In this document: positions 33,501 through 43,700 of the stretch, one piece after another | Layout: each line of letters opens with the position of its first letter | Numbering within the stretch: the first letter of the stretch is position 1 | NCBI GenBank assembly: GCA_017654935.2 | Contig: CM065700.1 | Coordinates: 48,978,491-49,042,490, forward strand | Direction of reading: 5' to 3' | Source of the DNA: Phymorhynchus buccinoides | Lineage: Eukaryota; Mollusca; Gastropoda; Neogastropoda; Raphitomidae | DNA: 64,000 nt | Made by a program: the position numbers and the translations under genes | The notes under the pieces: generated by a model | Database searches by the model: none | Told to the model about the DNA's origin: nothing | What the model saw: the letters and a program-made list of their open reading frames with translations, nothing else

Positions 33501-36500
33501 TAAACATTGGTGGGTGTGTTATTCAAAATCACAAAACACATTAAGTTGACAGATTGTTGGGCCACTGTTTGCTGCCAGGCATTCAAGGCAATGCTTTCTC
33601 ATGCTCTGGAACAGTCTCCTGAAGATTTCCTAGAGGATTAATGTTTTTTCCCAACCGTTACAATGGTGCAGGCTTAAATTGAAAAAGCGCCAGCGTTGGG
33701 CAGATTTTAACCTCCAAAATGACTGCGCGTCTCCACTGAGCACATTTTGTGCAAGATCACCTTCACATCCACGAAACCCAGACCATTTTCAATTAATTAT
33801 CCCACTATGCCTTGCAGGAAACTGGTCCAACACATTTTCAACTGTTCTATGACTATTGTTGTGACTTTTGGACATTGCACCCATTGATGTCCGTCTTCTC
33901 TGGCAATCACGTGACGTTTAAAAATTAATTTAGTCTTCCATTTTATGTTCAAGGAATAACATACTTTTGTTCTCAAATTGAATAGAACTTATAATTTGGT
34001 TGTTGAACCCATGGTGATCTCACAAAACTGAGAAGCAACATTGTGCTGTTCTCTGGAAACACATAGGGCTATGATTATTTTCATAAAACTAAAAGAAGCA
34101 CACTTTGAGATTGAGGGATGTAGACATGAAGGGTGTCTACAGTACAGCTTTGCCTAAATGTGGAGCTGGATTGTTTGATTCAATGTGGAGCTGGATTGTT
34201 TGATTCAATGTGGAGCTGGATTGTTTGATTCAATGTGGAGCTGGATTGTTTGATTCAATGTGGAGCTGGATTGTTTGATTCAATGTGGAGCTGGATTGTT
34301 TGATTCAATGTGGAGCTGGATTGTTTGATTCAATGTGGAGCTGGATTGTTTGATTCAATGTGGAGCTGGATTGTTTGATTCAATGTGGAGATGGATTGTT
34401 TGATTCAATGTGGAGCTGGATTGTTTGATTCAATGTGGAGCTGGATTGTTTGATTCAATGTGGAGCTGGATTGTTTGATTCAATGTGGAGCTGGATTGTT
34501 TGATTCAATGTGGAGCTGGATTGTTTGATTCAATGTGGAGCTGGATTGTTTGATTCAATGTGGAGCTGGATTGTTTGATTCAATGTGGAGCTGGATTGTT
34601 TGATTCAATGTGGAGCTGGATTGTTTGATTCAATGTGGAGCTGGATTGTTTGATTCAATGTGGAGCTGGATTGTTTGATTCAATGTGGAGCTGGATTGTT
34701 TGATTCAATGTGGAGCTGGATTGTTTGATTCAATGTGGAGCTGGATTGTTTGATTCAATGTGGAGCTGGATTGTTTGATTCAATGTGGAGCTGGATTGTT
34801 TGATTCAATGTGGAGCTGGATTGTTTGATTCAATGTGGAGCTGGATTGTTTGATTCAATGTGGAGCTGGATTGTTTGATTCAATGTGGAGCTGGATTGTT
34901 TGATTCAATGTTGCAAATCACATCTGCTTGGTTTGTTTCCATCTACTCTCTCCAGGAGTGTTCAGACATGATGAAATGTGTGGTAAACATTTACAAGACG
35001 GAATGTGCCGATATGCATGTGTGTGGACTCCGGGTATCCAGTGATGTCCCGAGGCCCCGGTCATAGGCCATTGACCTATTCAAATTTAAAATGTCATATT
35101 GTGTTCTCCCGTCATGACAAATGTCTGGTTAAATTTTTAACACTGGCGCGCTTTGTCTTATTGATTTCTGCAAGAGCCAGGACGTTGTCCTATTGAATTC
35201 TCTCGTCTCAGGACAGTTTGTCCTGTCACTTTTCGATCCTCGGTGCATCACTGACTGTATGTAAGTGCTTTGAATTTTGGAGGGTAAAAAAATGTTTTTA
35301 TGAGTTTGGTCAGCGTTTCAGCTGGACAAAGGATTTTATAATGAACTGAAGATTTTCTCGATTTAACAATGGTGTTGTTTTTGTTTCTTCATGTTTATAA
35401 AATACGTTTTTACTCTTGTTTTCTAATAATCCTTGTTATTGAATGTTTTATCTCCCCAACTATCTCCTGTCTACTTTAACCCATTTTGTGCATTGTCTGC
35501 CTGCACAAATCAGCATTTTGTTTTAAGGTCAATTGTTTTTATGATTAATTTTCCAACTTGTAGCACGCTAGGAAGTTTTACAATTCAGTCCATGGTTGGG
35601 TGTATGAGATAAAGAATGAATAAAATTCGTAATATATACGTTTTTAAAGCGGGCGTTTGGGTGTTTTCCTTGTGTGTTATTGAATATTGATGTGTGACAC
35701 AGACACATTATACTGGACACACCGGGACAGATAGAGGTGTTCACCTGGTCAGCTTATTGAATATTGATGTGTGACACAGACACATTATACTGGACACACC
35801 GGGACAGATAGAGGTGTTCACCTGGTCAGCTTATTGAATATTCATGTGTGACACAGACACATTATACTGGACACACCGGGACAGATAGAGGTGTTCACCT
35901 GGTCAGCTTATTGAATATTCATGTGTGACACAGACACATTATACTGGACACACCGGGTCAGATAGAGGTGTTCACCTGGTCAGCTTATTGAATATTGATG
36001 TGTGACACAGACACATTATACTGGACACACCGGATCAGATAGAGGTGTTCACCTGGTCAGCTTATTGAATATTGATGTGTGACACAGACACATTATACTG
36101 GACACACCGGGACAGATAGAGGTGTTCACCTGGTCAGCTTATTGAATATTGATGTGTGATACAGACACATTATACTGGACACACCGGATCAGATAGAGGT
36201 GTTCACCTGGTCAGCTTATTGAATATTGATGTGTGACACAGACACATTATACTGGACACACCGGATCAGATAGAGGTGTTCACCTGGTCAGCTTATTGAA
36301 TATTGATGTGTGACACAGACACATTATACTGGACACACCGGATCAGATAGAGGTGTTCACCTGGTCAGCTTATTGAATATTGATGTGTGACACAGACACA
36401 TTATACTGGACACACCGGATCAGATAGAGGTGTTCACCTGGTCAGCTTATTGAATATTGATGTGTGACACAGACACATTATACTGGACACACCGGATCAG

Positions 36501-37730
36501 ATAGAGGTGTTCACCTGGTCAGCTTATTGAATATTCATGTGTGACACAGACACATTATACTGGACACACCGGGACAGATAGAGGTGTTCACCTGGTCAGC
36601 TTCAGGCTCCATCATCACCGAATCACTGGTCAGTTGGGTGCATGTCAGTGTGCATGGGAGAGAGTGGCCATAAGCGCTTAGAGCTAAACGGTGAAGCGCT
36701 ATATAAATTTTCTTAGCCCTTTCGCCGCCAGCCATTTTTCAGCAACAAAATTCCATTAATCTTACCTGGATAGAGACAAAATCTGTCTGTTATGTTCGGT
36801 ATTCCTCTGTGACATGTATAACATTAGGCCTATCCTTGCCTCCCAAAACTACGAAAATAGGGTCTTCGGATAACAGGCCCTGATTTGATGCTTTTTAGTG
36901 ACATGGGTGTTAAGCCATTGTGGTGCAAAGATGCGACATTGGCGGCGAAAGGGTTAAAGGTGAAGCGCTATATAAATGTTCTTAAATAAATAATATGAGA
37001 GAGTCTGTGTCAGTCAGGCATGGTAGACCTCCACGAATCGCGGAAAATCCGCGAAAGTGAAATTCACATTAACAAAAAAAGCCGGGGTAAAAATTCGCTC
37101 GGGTGCCTAAAAATTACATGCGTTAAAACGTATGCAATCGCTAAACGGAACCGGATGTGAATGACTGAACAAGCAACTTCCCGCCGAAGTTAGCAGTCGT
37201 GCGCGGCCTAGTTCACGCCACACGTTTCCAGATTTGTGATCCTAGTGCTTCTTTTTCTTCTTCTTCTTCTTCATTTTGATGCCCAACTTCATCATTTTAG
37301 TTTGAGTCAACATCTTTCAAATGAAATGCAGAATCGGTTGGATATTCTTCTGCGAAACCCACTTTGCCCCCACTACCATGCCTGGTCAGTGTGTGTGTGT
37401 CACTATGTGTGTCACAGTGTGCATGCGAGAGTATGTGAAAGACAGAGAAAGTGTGTGTGTGTGTGTGTGTGTCTCAGAGGAGAGAGACTTTTTTTTCAAT
37501 TTCCTTGGTTTTCTGTTTATGTTTAGTTTTGTTTAGTTTTGTTCCTGTCGCAATACACAATGCTGTGCAAGTGTCCGGAGGGATAACTCAGCGTCACATG
37601 ATTTAGATTCCAAGAAAGATGGACAAAGAAGATGAGAAATATGAAAAGAGTGGGGAGGGATTGGGAGTGGAACAATCAGAGAAAGGAAGAAACAATTCAC
37701 ATTTTATTAAGTGTGTGTTTGGTGGCTGGC

Positions 37731-37788
<58 letters not shown>

Positions 37789-40700
37789 AGAGAGCAATTT
37801 TGAACTAATTATATCCTAACATTCTCCCTTTCTGTTGTGGATGTTGTTTAGCATTTTAGTTCTTTTCTAATTTCAAGCCTTGTTGTCACTCATGATTGTC
37901 CATCATTTTATTTTAGTTTTGTATACAGTGGAACCTCCCTTATAAGACTTTCAAAAATGAGGTCTTATAAGGGAGGGGTCTTATAAGGGAGGTAATTTTA
38001 ATACTTACAGAGAAGGGCAATGTCTCAGAGAAGTAGGTCTTATGTGGGAGGGAGTCTTATAATGGGAGGTCTTATAAGGGAGGTTCCACTGTATAACTGT
38101 TGGTTGGGGTTTTGGGGTGTGTTTTTTGCTCACAGGCTTCATCGGTGCCAACGGTGGTGGTTTACATCATGGACACGTCACGCAGCGTGAACCCTGTGAC
38201 CTTTATGTCCAACATGCTGTACGCCTGTAGTATTCTGTACAAGACCAAACTGCCTTTCCTCATCGCTATGAACAAGGTCATAATATCAGTAATATTGATC
38301 ATAATAACATGCTGTAGTATATTGTTCAAGACCAAACTGCCTTTCCTCATCGCTATGAACAAGGTAATAATATCAGTAATATTGATCGTAATAACATGCT
38401 GTAGTATATTGTACAAGACCAAACTGCCTTTCCTCATCGCTATGAACGAGGTAATAATATCAGTAATATTGATCATAATAACATGCTGTAGTTCTGTACA
38501 AGACCTTTCCTCATCGCTATGAACAAGGTAATAATATCAGTAATATTGATCATAATAACATGCTGTAGTATATTGTACAAGACCAAACTGCCTTTCCTCA
38601 TCGCTATGAACAAGGTAATAATATCAGTAATATTGATCATAATAACATGCTGTAGTATTATGTACAAGACCAAACTGCCTTTCCTCATCGCTATGAACAA
38701 GGTAATAATATCAGTAATATTGATCATAATAACATGCTGTAGTATATTGTACAAGACCAAACTGCCTTTCCTCATCGCTATGAACAAGGTAATAATATCA
38801 GTAATATTGATCGTAATAACATGCTGTAGTATTCTGTACAAGACCAAACTGCCTTTCCTACTCGCTATGAACAAGGTAATAATATCAGTAATATTGATCA
38901 TAATAACATGCTGTAGTATATTGTACAAGACCAAACTGCTTTTCCTCATCGCTATGAACAAGGTAATAATATCAGTAATATTGATCATAATAACATGCTG
39001 TAGTATTATGTACAAGACCAAACTGCCTTTCCTCATTGTTATGAACAAGGTAATAATATCAGTAATATTGATCGTAATAACATGCTGTAGTATTCTGTAC
39101 AAGACCAAACTGCCTTTCCTCATCGCTATGAACAAGCTGTATTTGTACATACTCCATATCAACAATATATAAAATCCATGATAATAATAATAATAATCCC
39201 CCCATGTTTTCGCCTTGATCCTTTAAAATTTAAAACTGGGAGAAAAAACCATTAAAATCGTAAACAGAGAAAAAGAAATCAGAAACCCTGATACCGTTAG
39301 AAGATTTACATTGTGTGCTTTCAGCATCCTAAATTGCGTTATGCTCTTATTTTTTGTTTTTATTATACAAATTTTTGTTGTGATTCTTTTTTTTCTTCTC
39401 TTTTCAGATTGACATAGTCAGCCACAGTTTTGCGGTGGAGTGGATGCGCGACTTTGAGTCGTTCCAGGAGGCCTTGGAACACGAGACGTCTTACGTGTCC
39501 AACCTGACGCGAAGCATGAGTCTGGTGCTGGATGAATTCTACACACATTTGAGGGTAAATCTCTCTGCTGTGTGGCCTTTCCTAGCTCTGTTTGTCTTTC
39601 TTTGATTGCCTGTCTTTCTCTCAGTCTCTTTTTGTCTCTCTATATGACTCTCTCTCTCTCATTCTCTCTCTCTCAGTATGTCCATTTTTGTCCGTCTTCT
39701 CATCGTCTCTCTCACTAAATTTATGATTGTAGCGTCACGGCAAAAGCGACAAAATATAACGAGTAGTATTCCCCCAATATATATTCGCAGTAATACTGTA
39801 GAAGAAGTCAACACACACAAAGTTTTAAGGATTACTGTTTTCCAGTGTGTCGGTGTGTGTGTACTCTCACTATTTGTTGTTTTACAGTGTGTCGGTGTGT
39901 GTGTACTCTCACTATTTGTTGTTTTCCAGTGTGTCGGTGTGTCTGCAGTCACAGGGGAGGGCATTGAGGAGTTTTTCCAGAAAGTGGACGAGGCAGCAGA
40001 GGAGTATGAGAAGTGAGAATTCACACACACACACCACACACACACACACACAGGCACACACACACACACACACGCACATACTCACGCACACACATACACA
40101 CTCTCACCACACATGCGCATGCACGCACACACATGCACGCACATACACACACACATGCACGCGCACACACACAAACACACACGCACGCACACACACAAAC
40201 ACACGCACATGCACACAAAACGTAGATTGCATTTTGTTATGGTAATTGGTATGCTTGCAATGGATTTATCTGATTTCTCCTTCTTTGTAAGTGTAACGTT
40301 GCTTTCATCTAAAAAAAAAAAAGCAAAAGCTCCATAACAATGTTTATAGCAATATTCTTGCAAAAGGATTTACCAACACATCTTGACTGAAGCCATTGTT
40401 GTTATATTTTTTCGACAGAGAATACCGCCCGATGTATGAGAAACTGAAGGCAGAGAAAGAGGCAGCGGCGCGCCAGGAGCAAGAGCAGCACATGTCTCGC
40501 CTTCACAGCGATTTAGCGGCGGGAGGCAGCAAGGCTGCGTCGGCCTCCTCTGCACAGGGTGGGTGGTTGTCTGCGGCGAGAGGCTGCGCCTTTGTCTTTG
40601 TTAGTTAACTCTTTCTAGTCGTTCCGGCCATATATGTCCGGAATTAATAGATAGCTGTCAGTTTCATGCATTTGCTTCAAGGGAAGTAAATCTGTATGCA

Positions 40701-43700
40701 CACCATACCTTGGTCACTTCTAAACTCGCTTCGCTCCCTTTAGACCACAATTTTGCCTCTGACTGCTTTTGTAGTTTGTTGTGGGGAAACCAATCAGTGT
40801 AGAGAGTTTTTCTATATAAAGTCTATGTATAAAATAATCTGATCTACCACTTCCCTATGTCAGTGTAGAGAGTTTTTCTATATAAAGTCTATGTATAAAA
40901 TAATCTGATCTACCACTTCCCTATGTCTAAACCTGAAGTAAAAACCCGTAATCTTCTTTAATTTCTCCTTTTGTTTATGTCTGTTTTGTTTGTGTGTATG
41001 GCTGGAGTGATTAGTGAGTTTTTTTAATAATTCAAAATCGTTCTGATGCGAATGAGTTAAGTTGTGTCTCTTCACATAGTTACTTTTTTTAAAACAGTTT
41101 GTTCGTAATGGATTATAGGGAGGCGCCGTGGTGTAGTTGGTTAGAGTCGGCGCTCGTAATCCAACGCGTTTGCTAGTGCGCTGGTTCGAACCCAGAACCG
41201 TTGGCGGTGTTGCGTCCTTGGGAAAGATACTTTACTCTTATTTTCCTGGTCCTTGGGATGAGACCTTAAACTGAGGTCCTGTGTGCGAACGCACGCTCAA
41301 GATCTTGTGCACACGTTACTTAAAGCCCATTCCACTATTCTATAGGAGTAGGCCGTGTTGTGCCGGTGGGATGGATGACATGAACTCAGCATGCAAAAAT
41401 GGGTGGCGCTGTACTAGAGCGACGCGCTCTCCTGGTGGGAGCATCCCAAATTTCACAGAGACGAGTTTCTGTGACTGGAAAATACCAACAACAACAAATC
41501 TGAGTAAGGGCTGCAGTATTCTGCAAAGAATGTTTTTTCAATTTTGAATTTAGCAGGAGTGGAGTCCCCTATAGAGGCTATGCATTTTGTGTGTGTGTGT
41601 GCGTATACCCTGATATTTGTAAGTAAAGACTTAAACATATCTAAATTTTTCTTGGCACATTTAGGAAACAAATCAAGAGAAAGAAACAATAAATTTACTG
41701 GCAATAAAATCATCATGTCTAGCAAAGCAGTCTGTATTAACAAAGGATCTCTCAAAAAAATATTTTTGTTCCGTTTCTCGTCAAACAGGCTTGGCCTACA
41801 GCCAGCCAGACAGCATCTATTTGCGCGCAGCTGTTGGCGATGATGACGATGATGATGACGACGACGAAGGCTTGCGGAGAGCAGCAAATAGTGATGGTGA
41901 GGAAAAGACAGAGAAAGAGGCAGTCTGTGTGAAACAGAGTTCCCACAATCTGTTAACACTTGTAACCCCGATTAAAATGATGACTCTACTCCCTGTAACC
42001 ACCAAATTAATGTTGGTAAACTAGGCCTGAAATGGGGTACTTTGTTTAAAAAAATATTAAAAAATAACTACTTGATGGATTGATTTCAAATGTTCAGGGT
42101 TTGTGTATAAATGAAGAATGTTTAACTTGCAATGTTTTTTGTGTTATGTGATATTTTTTATATTGCCATTTTAACTCCAAAATACATAACGAAGTGGGTG
42201 TAGAGGGGCGGTTTTAGACGGCTTGGTAGGAGAAAGTAATGGATGTCATGGGCGGAATCAGGCTATAAGGGGCTTAAAAAGTTTAACCCCTTCACTGCCA
42301 GAGGAAAAGACAGAGACAGAGGCAGTCTGTGTGAAACAGAGTTCCCACAATCTGTTTAACCCCTTCACTGCCAGAGGAAAACAAATTATCGATTTTTTTC
42401 ATTATGAAATTTAAAAGAGATCTGCTACCATGTTAGAATCATTCTGAGAAAATGGTCTGGAGATATACATGTGCCTTTCCTGACTTTTCTAACCCCAAAC
42501 CATCATTCCAGAGCTATGATGTGAAACGTTATGACATCATCAATGACATCACACATCCCATAGTAAACACAGGATGGGCAGGGAAGAGGGTAAAAGGTGT
42601 TTCTTTCTTTTTTCAAAAAAGTTGGACACCACTTTTCCAAAGTCCATGGGTGAAAACTACACAAAATGAACAATTCTGAAAGGCCGGGGTCCAGGGGTAA
42701 TGTCCCCCTGCGGCTGAAGAAAAACCAATTGATTTATGAAGGCATTTTAGTTTGCTTTTTCCACAATTTATACAAATGCTTATTTTAAAGTGTTTGAAAA
42801 ATACAGTAGACACACACAGATCTTGTTTGATAACATTTTGTTAAAAGGGAACTTCGTTTTCTGGTACAATTCACAAGCAGGAAATCCTCGTATAGCAGGA
42901 AACGTTGCACCCATGCAAGTCCTGGAACACGTGGGTTGATAAATTGGGCTATTTTGCTCGCTTGTTCAAATTTTTAATTTTATATCTGCTTTGCATGTGT
43001 GTGTTTGGCCTTTGAATGACCAAATGACCCCGTGGGGATACCGGCGGTCTTTTGCATAAATAGTTCTCCCACCTTCTGGAAGTTCTGTGCTTGTAACTTC
43101 CTCTAATCTGTCACTTTCTTTGACTCTGCCTTTTCCCTTTGCTTACTGTCATCTACTATCTTTCTGCCTTACCGGTCCATTCTCCTGCCTTTTTTCAAGA
43201 AACACTTTCAAAAAGATTTCCTCAAGCCGAAGTCGGACATGCTGGGTCTAATTATTTCTTACTTAGGTGCATAATGGCAGCATGACGCATCTGCACTCAT
43301 AATTGACAGGAAACTGTCTGAGCGATCAAAGAAGAAGAGTGACCAAATGATTTATTAATTTTTTTCACTTTTTTTTGGGGGGGAGGTGAGGGTGTATGTG
43401 TTTACTGTTCTTGATTTTGTTGTTGCGGTTATTTTTTTATAAAAAAATGTTGGTTTTTCTTTATTGTTTTATTTTATTAATGCTGCTTAAAGCTGTCATT
43501 CATTGTGATTGTGAGACATGAAACGGACTATTCCTGTTCAGAAATTAATTTTTCACAGCAAGTTTAGCGCTTTGACAGGAAAGTCTCTAATTTATCAGTA
43601 ATCATTTTCATTACTTAAGGCTCCTGGAGGGGATACCGGGGGTCTTTTGTATAAATAGTTGCCCCACCTTCTGGAAGTTATGTGCTTGTAACTTCCTCTA

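Noticed and set aside
34158..34912. Regular short repeats as a possible CRISPR array
   Set aside because: There are no unique spacers, the units are directly adjacent, and the DNA is eukaryotic; the same holds for the 33-, 50-, 66- and 77-bp arrays.
38162..39165. Minus-strand ORFs of 104 and 230 codons in the 87-bp array
   Set aside because: Antisense shadows of the repeated GPN1 exon 7 end.
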